Positions 39,865-50,720 of a DNA stretch of 64,000 nt are shown here, one piece after another. The position numbers were made by a program, and so were the translations under genes. The notes under the pieces are model-generated. The model was not told where the DNA came from. It was given only the letters and a program-made list of their open reading frames with translations, and did not search any database. How positions within the stretch are numbered: position 1 is the first letter of the stretch; each line of letters opens with the position of its first letter. The DNA lies in the NCBI GenBank assembly GCA_002007465.1, contig LNAC01000001.1:7386193-7450192 (forward strand), given 5' to 3'. The DNA is from Ailurus styani. Its lineage: Eukaryota; Chordata; Mammalia; Carnivora; Ailuridae.

Positions 39865-40290
39865 TGCATCAGTCAGCTATTACCGTGAGAGTGCCGCATA
39901 ACGAACTACTGCCAAATTTAGTAGCTTCAAACAAGTGCTTATTATCACTCACTGTTCTTTGGATCACCCGCAACTCAGCTGGGCTGGGGGAAGCTTTGGG
40001 CTCCTGGTTCCGGGCTCTCTGGCCCAGGCTGCAGTCTGGGATTCCGTGTGCCCGTATGTCAGGTATGGCTGGCAGCCACCAGGGCACGTGGTCTGCTCCC
40101 TGTCTCATTCTGGTACGTGGCTGAAGGGGCAGCAGCTCTTCTCATGAGGTGCCCAGGGTGAGACAGTGGACCCCACTGTACATACAGGCCCATCTCTGGC
40201 TGTTTGTGGGACCTGACGGCCACACCCACGAGGCCAAGCACAGAGGGAAGTATTCTCTGCTCAGGTGACAGCTGGACCACAAATCTCTCC
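39865..40290 (-). mobile_element. Ancient LTR-like repeat, antisense, family unsettled
   Basis: The order 'catcagtcagctattaccgt', 'gcttcaaacaagtgcttatt', 'actcagctgggctgggggaa', 'cagccaccagggcacgtggt' follows old antisense LTR-type repeats. It is diverged. Confidence 0.45.
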
Positions 40291-41194
40291 TAATGTGAGA
40301 TTCTGAGCCACGTGAGCATTCAGAGCGCTCGCCTGCACGTGGTCACGTGTCTCCGTGCGTGCAGAACCACTCTGGGTGCACATTTATGTGCCTTGCTCCA
40401 TGATCAATACACTCCCGAAGAAGCGTCATAAAATTATTTCAGTGAGTTGACCAATGGGGGTCACGTGAGAGAAAGGCCTCGGGTCACGGGGCTTCTGGCA
40501 CTGCTGGGAATTTAGTGCAAAGGGATATAATCTGGCCTCGGTCTCTGCTACCATCATCGACTGTGTGAAGCAGCCCAGTGTATCCATCACCTCAAAGGTG
40601 TGGGATTTCTGGCCCCGTTTCCCGCTCACAGGAAGAGAGGGGCACAAGCCAAGGAGACTTAACTTTCTAACCTATTCCAGTGAGCTCAGCCATCTATGAC
40701 TCGGAGGCCCCCGGGAGCAGCTGGAATGAAAATTTGGCTTGAGGAACTGCTCCCATGCCCATGGAGTTGAAAGCATCCCCGTAGTAGGAGAAAAGCTGGG
40801 TCTCCACTGGGGCCTGTTCCCTGGGGCAGGAGGGGTGCAGAAAGAAGGATACTGATGGCAGAGTCTCAGGTAAGAAGCTCTCGCGGACGGTGTGTTCGTG
40901 GCACAGACGCGCGGCGGGCCGCCCCTCATCAGTTTTCGGGCAACAGAGCCCACCTCCCGGTTAGTTACACTTGCCTTTTATTTTTCACGAGATGAATTTT
41001 TAATTTTTATGACAGTTTTAGGAATGCTCCAAAGTATCTCCACGTGGCAGCCCCCAAATGTGCTGTGCATTTGGTGAAACTGTCAGGGCGTCCAGAAGGG
41101 TCGTCCCCCACGGAAATGGGGGCGGGTTCCTCCAGCCCTCAGAAGGGGGGTCTCCGACTGGGTGTTGTCTGAGATCCTCCGGCAGGGGCCCTGC
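40291..41194. other. Single-copy stretch, nothing recognised
   Basis: Composition is mixed, with an AT-rich run at 40975-41030 (TTTTATTTTTCACGAGATGA). No gene or repeat family is seen. Confidence 0.35.
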
Positions 41195-41300
41195 TGGGCT
41201 CTGCAGCTGGAACACAGAACGAGATAAGCATGTGGGCTCTTCGCCCCTGTGGAGCTGACAAGCTAGTGGGCAGCCGGCCCTCAGAGCGAGGCTGATAAGC
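41195..41300 (-). mobile_element. Possible L2 3'-end fragment, antisense
   Basis: The sequence 'tggaacacagaacgagataa' with TGGAGCTGACAAGCTAGTGG resembles antisense L2 (GAACAAAACAGACAAAA, TGGAGCTTACATTCTAGTGG). Confidence 0.55.
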
Positions 41301-42529
41301 TTACTCGCTGGGCTGTGAATGAAGCCCCAAGGAGCAGAGACGGCGGATAACAGCAGGCGCCTCTTTAGACCTGCTCCGGGCTAAAGGGGAGCGGTGCGAG
41401 GAGCTGGGGACCACTGGAACTGCACACCCCAGCTCCCGGGCTCCCAGGAGGGGGCCCGAGGTAGCTCCACTTCGCCCAGGATGGAAGCCCATGGGATTCA
41501 GTCCCTCGCCCATCTCCGAGGCTGTGTCGGAAGGCACCCTGGCCCCGCTGTTCTGGACCCTCCAGAGCCGGGGGCCATGACCACCACCAGCCCCTGCACA
41601 CTCTACCCCGCTCTCCTCCCTCTCTCTCCCCTCCCGCGGCCAAGTCCGCATCACCCCGCAGTCCCAAGGCTCAGAACGGGGAGGGGAAGGGAAGCCGGCC
41701 TCAGGAGCCCTGCCTTCTCTTCCTGCACCGTCCTCCTCCCTCCCTGCCCTGCTTGCTGCCTGCAGATTCCGGGCTCTCAGAACCCATGACTTACAGTCCC
41801 TGCTTAGGGCCTGCAGGGAGGAACTTGATAACGCAGGAAAAGGTCCGGCCGCTGGAATGGAAGCCCGTTCAGATCCCAGAAGCAGGAGGGCCTGAGCCGG
41901 AGGGCATTTTTTTACTTGCTTGGTGGCCTCCCCAGCAGTCTCTGTGGAGCACTCGGGCAGGTGCAAGACCGGGCCAGGCTGACTCGGAAACGCCGGGCTC
42001 AGGGAGGTGCAGACCTCTCACTGGAGGACTGGGCTGAGGTTGTGTCTGGGGCCCCGGGAGCTGTGTGCAGAGCCCAGAGGAGGCGGGAGGTGGGTCCCAC
42101 ATCTTGCCCGCGGTTGGGGGCACAAGGTCAGAGGAGGCGAGGCTGAGGATGCAAAGTTCACCAGGTGGGCGGGGTGATGGGCGTCTGAAATCCTCCTTTA
42201 TCTGTCCTCCTGCCCTGTTCAGAGGGGTGCAGGACCTCAGAGTCTGGGCCTCAGCAGGAGAGGAGGAATCTGGCCCGAGGTCATGGCCTAATGACAGATT
42301 TTGATGATTACTTGCTGAGCTGGTTTTTCACCACCACGGGGAAGGGAAATTCTCCAGGCTGGGAGAGGGGAGGGGATTCGAGCTAGATACTGGTCTTTGA
42401 AAGGCATCCTTCCCTGACCCAGATCCAGGGGAGAGAGCATAATGGGTTTAGAGACCAAAGAATGCAGAGACCCCACCCCCCATGCGCCCCCCACCCCGCC
42501 CTCTTGCGCTACCACAGGGAAGCGCATCC
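41301..42529. other. GC-rich single-copy stretch
   Basis: Long overlapping frames, up to 221 codons on the minus strand, reflect GC richness. A MIR-like scrap is possible near 42230-42330. No gene is supported. Confidence 0.4.
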
Positions 42530-42790
42530 CCTACAATGAATGTCCAGTTACACTTGACTTCTAGGCAGAAAGAGCATCACTATTCTGCAGCAATGTGGCT
42601 CAGATGCCTTCCAGGTTCTTATGTCTTCCAATCTCTTACAGATGGTACCTCTCGTCTGATTGATAGCCTTTTTAGCACCTTGGCTTTATGTGGTCTCGCC
42701 CGTGGATTCAGCTTCATTTTCGTAGAAACAGCAACTCTCTTTTTACATTCATATTTCATTAGCTCATATCACATTTAATACAACGACAGC
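42530..42790. other. AT-rich repeat-free block
   Basis: AT-rich and unassigned, with CATATTTCATTAGCTCATAT and 'tgatagcctttttagcacct'. It may be conserved noncoding DNA or very old repeat. Confidence 0.2.
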
Positions 42791-43054
42791 ACTGCAATAG
42801 CAAAACTGGCACAGACAGGTCTGGGACCATCACATCCCACTCCAGGCAAATTCGTCGTTGGACGGGAGGGAGCAGAGATGGCTGAGGGACCAGAAGGCAG
42901 CCCCTCCTGCCCAGCGCATTCGTGGGTGGACAACATCAGGCAATCTTGCTCAGAGGGAGAGCAGAGAGGAGTTACTCCAGACACTTCATTCAGTAGAAGG
43001 TGGTTAAGAGATTGCATTGTGTTTGCAAGAGAATGTTTGCATCTAAGACTGGGT

Positions 43055-43330
43055 TGCTCCAAAGCAGACCGTGAAACCAAGGGTTTGAGAGCAAGTAAAG
43101 CTCATGTTTATTTGGGAGGACCCTAAGAAGCACGGGTTGGGTGAGAGAAGCCAGGTGAGGAGGGATGCAAGCAGGCTCAGTCAAGGCTCCCTGGCTGCAG
43201 GTTTCCACCATGGGCAACTGGGGCTCACGCTCGCTGTGGACTTTTGCAGGAACACACGGAACACCTCAGAGTGCTCCACCCAAGGGCCAGGAAGCGGGGG
43301 CTGGCTACCCCCCCAAACCTACCCATCCTT
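43055..43330. mobile_element. Unassigned interspersed repeat, copy B
   Basis: It has 'gttgctccaaagcagaccgt' and 'catgtttatttgggaggacc'. It resembles the stretches at 7905-8160 and 59440-59680 and shares their GAAGC/AAGC-GA-C motif and TTTATT-TGGGAGG motif. Confidence 0.4.
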
Positions 43331-43604
43331 AGCTGGGGCTGCTCCTGGGGGGCACAGAGGACATCCTGACTGCAGTTGTGTCCCCAGGGAAGCCCTTGGC
43401 AGCACCGACTGGTCCATCAGGCTTCATAGCCGCCATGTCCAGGACCCGAGATACTTTTGGGGCTCATGAAAATGTAACCGTCTTTTTTAATTAGAAGGAA
43501 AAAAAATGAACTTTACAGTTGAAGGAAATGTTTTAATATATAATATTAATATGTCTACCTTGATATCAATATAATCATAAAATTATTTTTAATATTTTTG
43601 TACG

Positions 43605-44036
43605 GACTGTCTAAGTCTGGTTGGACTGTCATAACATGACATCGCAGACTGAGTGGCTTCAGCGACAGAACTCACAGTTTTGGAGGCTGAAGTCCAAGAT
43701 CAAGTTGCTGGCAGATTTGTTTGTCGTGAGAACCCACTTCCTGGCCACCTTCTTGCTGTGTGCTCCTATGGCCCTTCCTCAGTGTATGCACATGGAGAGA
43801 GCGAGAGAGCTCTCTCTTCCTTGTGTCAGATTAGGATTTCACCCTTATGACCACAACGATCTGTAATTATCTCCTTTTTTTATTATTATTATTATTTGTC
43901 CCAGGAGTACAGGTCTGTGAATCATCAGGCTTACACCTTTCACAGCATGTAATTACCTCCTAAAAGCCCTTTCTCCAAATACACTCACATTGAAGGTTGG
44001 AGCTCCAACAAATGAATGTGGGGAAGACACATAGCA
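43605..44036 (-). mobile_element. MaLR LTR, antisense, interrupted by an L1 scrap
   Basis: It reads 'ctcacagttttggaggctga', 'agtccaagatcaagttgctg', 'gcagatttgtttgtcgtgag', 'aacccacttcctggccacct', and after the insertion 'taaaagccctttctccaaat' and 'caacaaatgaatgtggggaa'. It is an MLT1/MST-type LTR, solo. Confidence 0.85.
43875..43947 (-). mobile_element. 73-base L1 3'-end insertion with target duplication
   Basis: A T-rich start, ATTATTATTATTATTTG, is followed by 'cccaggagtacaggtctgtg' and AATCATCAGGCTTACACC, the antisense end of carnivore L1. TGTAATTATCTCC (43862-43874) and TGTAATTACCTCC (43948-43960) flank it. Confidence 0.85.
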
Positions 44037-44040
44037 CGGA

Positions 44041-44749
44041 GGAGGGGTCCACAAAGGTCAGACTGAGGCCCTGGTTGGGGGTGCTCGCAGTGAGAAGCAA
44101 TGGCTGTGTGGAGGCATGGGGGTGCCAAGGGGCTATCCTGTGGCCCCGGCAGCCTCTACATGGGCAAGGAGAACGAATACGGGGGGACCACTTGTGTGGT
44201 GAGACAATGAAGGGGTCGGTGGTTTTGGGGTCTCCCCAGGGTCACAGAGCAGTGAGAGTGGAATCATGTAAGCTAACGGACTGAAAAGATGGAAGGTGGT
44301 ATAAATTTGTGGTTTTGGAGGCCATGTAGTTTGAGGGCGGTGACGGGAGTCAGTGACTGAGATTCAGATCACCGTAGGCAAGAGTGTTGAAGAATCATGG
44401 GCCAGAGTCATCCAGAATGGACACTAAACAGTGTCCTTTGGATATGAGGTAGATGGGGCAGGGGGTGGGGGGGTGTATCTCCAGTGGCAGAGGGAGTGTG
44501 ACCATAGGGCAGATAAGAAGAACTCTTCTGAAGAGAGGAGGAGACCAGCCTCTCCTTGACCTGAGGAGCAGGCCGTGAGAGGAAAAACCAGCATCTGCTG
44601 CTTCTCTAAACAATTAACCCGTGCAACCCCTCACTGTCAAGGAGCACTTGCTGGAACTCTCCCACCAGAGAGAGGCCGAGTTGGAACTGGAGCACAGCCC
44701 TTCAAACTGAATTACGCAAGCTAATTTCAAAAGGGAGTTTATGGGCTGG
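44041..44749. other. Single-copy stretch, nothing recognised
   Basis: A G-rich run with quadruplex potential is at about 44459-44474. No repeat family or gene is recognised. Confidence 0.35.
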
Positions 44750-46110
44750 ACAGGTAAGCTATGCTCTTGGTCGGCAAGATAAAATATTGAATAGGTGTCT
44801 ATCTTCCTCCAAGCTAGTGTATGGATTCAACACGATTCCAATCCAAATCCCCACAAGACGTTTTAAAATCAATAGGCTTTGAAGTCCCCTCTGAAAAGTA
44901 GGAATAAGCAAGAATTTCAAAGAATGTTCTTGAAATTAAGAGCAGCAAAGTGAGGGGTAGCGAGAGAGGAGGTGTGAGCCGCTGCTGCTGAGGCCGAGAG
45001 CATGTTATCAGGCAGAATTACTGAAACCTCAGAGCTGGTGCGGGCCCGGAGAAAGAGAGAGTATGGAAGCTGTTCACATTGATACAGTCCGCTTTCCAAA
45101 GTAAGTACTAAGGAAATAGCTTGTTTAAATTGTGTGGGATAATAGCATAATCATTTGGAAGAAAAGATGAGTTTGGATCCGCAGAGCGCCATACACCTCA
45201 TAAAGCCCGGGCAGATTCAAGAATTAAATATGGAAAACCAAATTTTAGATAAACTAGCAGAACAGAAAATAGAGTATTTATCAGCTCTCTGGATGAATTG
45301 CTCGTCTCACAAGCAATAGAAACAACCACAATGACAGAGATTGACTGAATTCAATAGGGAAGGTCTACAAACTTCAGATTAATGACGATAATAGAAAAAA
45401 ATTCAAGGGATAATGCACTGGGAGAATACTTACACCAAAAATGAAAATAACTCGATTTTCAAAATATGACTGAAGAATATAATACAATAATATAAATAAT
45501 AAATTTAACACAATATAACATAAAATAAATATAACAGTACACAATATAATATATAATATAATAAATATAATATAACATAACGTAATATAGTAATATCCAT
45601 AGAATCACTCAAATTTATAAAAACAACAAGACTCGCAAGGATATCTAAGCAAAGACTACCGAAATCATTCATGGGCTAGGAACAAATTGCTAACAACAGA
45701 AGAAATGAAGCTGGGACACCATTTGGACTTATTTAAGAATGTGTTCTTTTGAACAGTTTCGGTTTAGCACTGAGGCTAAGGTGATGCCGGCAGCATGATG
45801 GATCCGTGGGCACAGTGTGTTCAGAAAACAGAACTGGGAGATGAAGCAAGAACCACAAAGACTTAGACAATGTGAGTACTTATTCCAGCATCTGAACCCT
45901 CTACGTGAAGAAAACCATCAAATGGAATAAGAGCCACACGTGCAAAGATGCTCATTATCGTGCACATTTAATAGGAAAGCAAAACACAGAGAAACAGAAA
46001 TGACCGTAATGTCCAAAAATAAGTTAAGAGTTTGGTTATATCATGGCACAACTACTGGGTGGAATGTATTTGGTCATCCAACCCTGTTAGAAAAGGAAAA
46101 AAAAAAACCA
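44750..46110 (+). mobile_element. Old L1 ORF2, sense, with AT-rich internal expansion
   Basis: Landmarks in order are 'gattcaacacgattccaatc' with CAAATCCCCACAAGACG, then AATTAAATATGGAAAACCAA, 'caagcaatagaaacaaccac', 'tcaagggataatgcactggg' and 'aacagaaatgaccgtaatgt'. The order fits ORF2. Frames are destroyed. Positions 45470-45605 are an AT-rich expansion that is not consensus L1. Confidence 0.75.
45470..45605. repeat. AT-rich ATAATA/TAATATA low-complexity tract
   Basis: More than 130 bases of imperfect AATAT, ATAAT and TAACA units. It probably grew within the old L1. Confidence 0.9.
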
Positions 46111-46129
46111 ACAAGCCCAAATTGGAGTC

Positions 46130-46530
46130 ATTTGCCCCCTATGGGGAAGCCTACCAGGACTTGATTACATTTTCAGCCTATTCCAGGATATCACCTTTTC
46201 AAAGTCAATCTGAAATGTCCTGAGCAGAATTAGTGAGGCAATCACTAATTAAAAAAAAAAAAAGATTAAAAAAAAGATAAAAAGATAAAAGTGTTGCTGT
46301 TCCCTTCCCCCCTAAAAGAAGTTGTCCTGGCCTGACCAAATCATTTCTTTTGCTAATAACGTTCTTGCTCCACCCTCCTGCCTATAAGAACCTTCCATTT
46401 TGACCAACTTCTTGGAACACCACTCTGCTTGCTCAGTGGATGCTACTCAATTCATGGATGGCTTGAGAAAGCTAATTAGATCTTCAGATTTGCTCTGCTG
46501 ATTTTTTTTTTTTAAACAAACCTGTATGGG
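46130..46530 (+). mobile_element. ERVL-type LTR fragment
   Basis: It reads 'ctgcctataagaaccttcca', 'tggatgctactcaattcatg', 'gatggcttgagaaagctaat' and 'tagatcttcagatttgctct', then GCTGATTTTT. This order (TATAA-like, CTCAATTCATGAAT, CCAATTAGATCTTC) is typical of ERVL-class LTRs such as the LTR16 group. The start is uncertain because an A-rich patch lies at 46249-46290. Confidence 0.65.
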
Positions 46531-48029
46531 GAAATGTAGGGAAACATTAAGAAAATGCTAAGATAAAAAAACACCACCTCACGGGTAGAAAAATTATAAC
46601 TCTTAAGTTACAGATGTGTAAAATTAGCATGTGGGTAGAAAAGGACCAAAATGTAAGCTAGAAAAATAAAAATGGTCAGTGTGTTAGAACCATGGATTTA
46701 AAGATTATGCTGTAAATTATTTGGGGGGGAAAGTCTTGTATTAGTATCTTCCCTTCCTTTCCTCCTTCCTTCCTTCCTAAGCAGAGTAGACCACGTACCC
46801 GATGGAGACACCAGAGCTCAAACCTCAGCCTTCTCTGGCGGTCTCCCAGGGTTGTCCGAATGGCATGGGGGTGGGAGGACACTGGGAGTAGTTGGACACC
46901 TTTCATCTGCCCAACGTGCACACACTCCTTCATATGAAACATTAGGAATGCAACCCATATATTTAGAAAAATCATGCATGCTCGTTATACTCGATGTATT
47001 GCCAGATGAACCCAAAATACTATTTTGAGTCTGTCTGAAAAGAATTTCACCTCCTGGTGAAAATGAGTCACGTTTGCAGCAAAGCCACAAATCTCAGTGT
47101 GGATTTCTCCACCCTGCATTCACACGAGAGCTTGTCTTGTCTGGGATCTTTTTAGCCATCTCTTCCCTCTGGGAGTTGCCCTTGTGGGATCAAGGTCCCC
47201 TTGTGTAACCGGAGCTGTGATGTCCCACCCTACAGCCCCTCCTCCCCCAGTATCTGCCTGCCTTCACCTTCCTGCTGCCCGCTGTGTGCTGCTCTCAGAC
47301 CCCCACTGCCTCTGCCCACATCCCCACTGCCCACCCCCCATCCCCGCTGAGCTGGTGCCTTATCAGGGTCCCCTTCTCAATGCCAGATCTTGGAGAGGGC
47401 TTCCATCAGCAGGGCTGCTGGTGCCTGGGGCAGGGGCCTGTTCCTCTCTACTATAGATTTCTCCTCCCAGAGTGCAAGACCCCGCTGGATCAGGGAACTG
47501 ACAGGTCAGCCTCCCTCTGCATCACCTCCTTCGCTTTTGGTGATTTCCCTCAGAATGCCACTGTTGCTCCTCCTCATCAGACCCCTTTTTATAGACCCTT
47601 TCCCCATGTTCATCATTGAGGACCTTAGAAGAGGTGGCCCTGCAATGGTTGACTTGGTTCAAGTTCTTACTCCCAGGCTCCGGGGTCCTACATAAGTCAT
47701 CAGAGGTGGTTGAGCAATTGTTTCTGTGTTCCAGAGCCTTCTGTGAGAACTATAGGCCTTTTCTGTCTGGGGCACATAGAGACTCTAGGGGCAGTGTGGC
47801 CTTGGTCTCAAAGCAGCCTGACTGAGCCCCATCAGTAAGCAAGTCAGGTGAGCCACGGAGGTATCCTGATCCCCCGTGCCTATCTGTATGGGAGAAGGGG
47901 ACACACCTGTAAAGAGAAACAGAAGGAAGAGGGAGAGACAGATGAGCAGATGGACCCTGAATGAATCCTCAGGTATAGTCAAGTCAGAAGCCAACTCTGC
48001 CCCTCACCTTATGCAAGACACTATTTCAC
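46531..48029. other. Mostly single-copy stretch
   Basis: AT-rich to about 47090, then C/T-rich from 47200 to 47600, where decayed L2 is possible. A short TTCC run lies at 46750-46780. Frames up to 119 codons have no domain. No gene is supported. Confidence 0.35.
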
Positions 48030-48580
48030 TGAAGGGGAGCAGAATTTGTCACCCCCAAATATGTCTCTTTGGCATGAGGATAATTTTAGGCTGATTACTT
48101 TTAAGAAACAGCAGACAGAGAAGCTCTGAAAACTGAATAGACGTTGCCCTTTTCTAGGAGACATTAGTCTCCATGTATAAGGGACATCTCCCTCTCTGTA
48201 CCTCTGTCTCCCTCTCTGTACCAGGAAGGAAGTGTGACTAAACTTACAGCAACTCTTACCCACGTGGAGGGCAAGGACTTATATCTGTCCAACAGCTTTA
48301 GCCTTGTTTACCAGGCTTTTCCTGATAACCTCCCTAACTGGCCACACCCTCCCAGACCTAACTTCTTCTGCCTTTGGCTGGAGATGGTATTTAAGGTAAT
48401 GGCTTGGGCCATTTTGGGAAGTCAGTCAGTTTTGCCGGGTCTCTTCCACGTATGCAGGAGGTATACATGTTACCCAACTTCTTTTGTTTTTCTCCCATTC
48501 ATCTGTTTTGCTTATTACAGGGGGGGAGGGGGTCTCAGCGAAGAACCTAGAAGGGTAGAGGGAAAATAATTTTCCACATC
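48030..48580 (+). mobile_element. Endogenous retrovirus solo LTR
   Basis: The start 'tgaaggggagcagaatttgt' with CACCCCCAAATATGTCTC, the middle 'cctaacttcttctgcctttg', the segment 'gctggagatggtatttaagg', and the end 'ggtctcagcgaagaacctag' with AAGGGTAGAGGGAAAAT form the layout of an ERV1-like LTR. TATTTAAG may be its old promoter box. No internal gag, pol or env sequence is adjacent, so it is solo. Confidence 0.75.
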
Positions 48581-49079
48581 CACAAAGCTTATCTGAGCAG
48601 GGTTTCTAACATGTGCTGAAAAGAGTCATGAGGGTGTAATTTTCATTATTATTTCTTAACTGTTGCAATTCATCTGTTGTGTGTTTGTGGGGGGTGAAGG
48701 TGTGGCCGCCACAGGCCTGGGATGGGGGTGGGGAGGGAGCACCAAGGTGCCCAAGCAGAGCCCAGTGGCCACCTGTGCATCTTGGTAGCAGGAGCAGACA
48801 GAAACAGCCATCCTTTGTGGCCACGTGGGCTCAACAGTTGGCAAGCGGTGCCTGAAACCGTCTCTGGGTCAGTGGGTGGTGACAGCAGCCAGGCTGGTCC
48901 CACGGGGGGTGACGTGTGAGTCTCACAGCGTGCTCCTGAGAGACAGCAAGTGGGCTCCAGGGGCACCGTCCTGGTGCCGTCCGCAAGGGCTGCTGTTGGG
49001 TATCTGACAGCGTGAGCGTGGCTGATAAATTCATCTCAAATCCTGAGAAGGACCCAGCATATCTCTTCCAGAAATGTGA
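48581..49079. other. Single-copy stretch with G4 tract
   Basis: A G-run cluster at about 48718-48739 has quadruplex potential. Frames near 100 codons overlap on both strands. No gene or repeat is recognised. Confidence 0.4.
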
Positions 49080-49410
49080 ACTTTAATTTATTTAAATTTA
49101 ATGGAAAAGCATATGGAGGGGAACGGAAAGCTAATTTAAAATAGTGCTCAAAGCAATCAATATGTTAACAGATTCCCTTCAACTTTTTGCGCTTGGCTGC
49201 AGGGAAAAAAAAAACACACATACACACAGCAAACCTTTAAAATGTAAGTGGATCCTTTCCATCCTCCTCCTTCTATTTTATAAAAACACAGTTTTTGATG
49301 TCTGGTGCTGAGTCCTAGGGAGTTAAAAATCAGTCAGTCTTGTAAACATTAAAATATGCTTTTGGAAACATAAATCATCTGATGAAGTTGCAAGGGGTAC
49401 TGGATAGAAC
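49080..49410. other. AT-rich repeat-free block, candidate conserved element
   Basis: It includes TTAATTTATTTAAATTTAAT, GGAAAGCTAATTTAAAATAG, 'aaagcaatcaatatgttaac' and TCAGTCTTGTAAACATTAAA, the last with a forkhead-like GTAAACA. A short A-run with CACACA is at 49203-49228. No repeat matches. Confidence 0.3.
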
Positions 49411-49489
49411 TTTATGTCCAAAAAACACTTTTTTTGGTTATGCTGAAGCAGACTAGGAGTAGGAAGTCTTTCACATCAAGTTATTATTG

Positions 49490-49605
49490 TTTTCTTTGTG
49501 CACTTGAGTTTTCTCATCTACAAAGTAGACATGACGATCCCCCCTCAATGTTCTCGTGAGAATTCAGTGGGAAGAGCGGCAGGAGCCTGTTTTGCAAACG
49601 GTTGT
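49490..49605 (+). mobile_element. MIR SINE fragment
   Basis: It reads 'cttgagttttctcatctaca', 'aagtagacatgacgatcccc' and 'atgttctcgtgagaattcag', as in the MIR core and 3' half. Confidence 0.8.
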
Positions 49606-50409
49606 TCCTTTTGGAGACACTTCTCACCACCGCTCTCAGAGGAGACAGCTCGGGCCAGCACCACGGGAGTCCCACAGACATGCTGGAGTCACCTGAGCTG
49701 ATCTGCGTGGCCGCTTTGTAGTCTGTTGGGACACAAAAACCAGTGTTGAAAGTTCCACCATTAGGGAGTCATTCCTTTGTTGTGATTTCTCCTCTTAGTC
49801 TTTTCTGGAGAGGGAGCAAGGTGTGGGGGAAAGAGCAGAGGCTTTTTTGCAGCAGAGATTCGGTTTGAATCATGTCTTCAGCGGGGTTCCTAGCTGCATG
49901 GACTTCTCCAGGTGGCTCCAGCGTGCCCTGGTTGTGTTGTCTGTGATGTGTTAAGGATGGTTGTTGGGAAGGAATCAGAGACAGAGTAAGTGCTCAGCGA
50001 GCACTTTATTCTTTTCAAAGGAGAGGTCGCCCGAGGAAGGCTGCCCTGAGAGAACACTCTGCAGTAGTGGAGAGAATGGACAAAGGTTCTTTGGAGGTGG
50101 GGTAGGGCTCCCAGAAGGTCGCCTGGAAGTAGATGAAGGGAAGAAAACTGGGCAGGTTGGGAGGTCTTGGCCCCTAAACTGCCACCCCTCATCTTTCCAT
50201 TGTGGTGCAAAGAGAAGCCTTTGTAATGGTTCAACAGTTGCCACCTCAAGGGCAACTGTTTCCAGATTGAAATTTGGATCCCACTGGGGGACGCCAGCCG
50301 AATCCTGATTCTCCCGGCCCCCTCCCCCAGCGTTGACCTTCACAGGCCTGGATGATGTTAAGATTCGGAGGCTTCTCCCTGCCCTGCTGCCAGGTGCGAA
50401 GTGTCCTCA
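49606..50409. other. Single-copy stretch, nothing recognised
   Basis: A MIR-like start (GATTCGGTTTGAATCATG) is near 49858-49875. Frames up to 122 codons are without domains. Confidence 0.35.
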
Positions 50410-50720
50410 TTTGCTTATATCTTTTAAAAAGGGAGAAAAAGGCTGCAGGACCATTTTAGAATTTCATATGTAATCAAAATCTGCCTAATTGCATTTTCTC
50501 CCGGAAAAAGGAGAATTTCAGGGCTATCGAGTTTCCTCCCTGCTGCATGTAAAGGTGGGTTTAATTTCCATAATGTGGCCCCAGCGGGGCCTGTCTGAGA
50601 GGTCACGATTGAGACACTGTCCGCACTCTTCTTCCGGGAGGGGTATCTGAGCTTGCCAGGAATTTGCCAGCTTAAATGTCATCGGGTTGATGGAAATGTA
50701 TTTCACCAAGTGTCCAGAGG
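50410..50720. other. Repeat-free mixed block, candidate conserved element
   Basis: AT-shifted sequence with 'tttagaatttcatatgtaat', 'caaaatctgcctaattgcat' and TTTAATTTCCATAATG matches no repeat family I know. CTAATTGCATTTTC combines a homeodomain-like TAATTG and an octamer-like core. Confidence 0.3.

Noticed and set aside
48030..48580. Full endogenous retrovirus
   Set aside because: Only an LTR is visible. No gag, pro, pol or env remnants or second LTR adjoin it.
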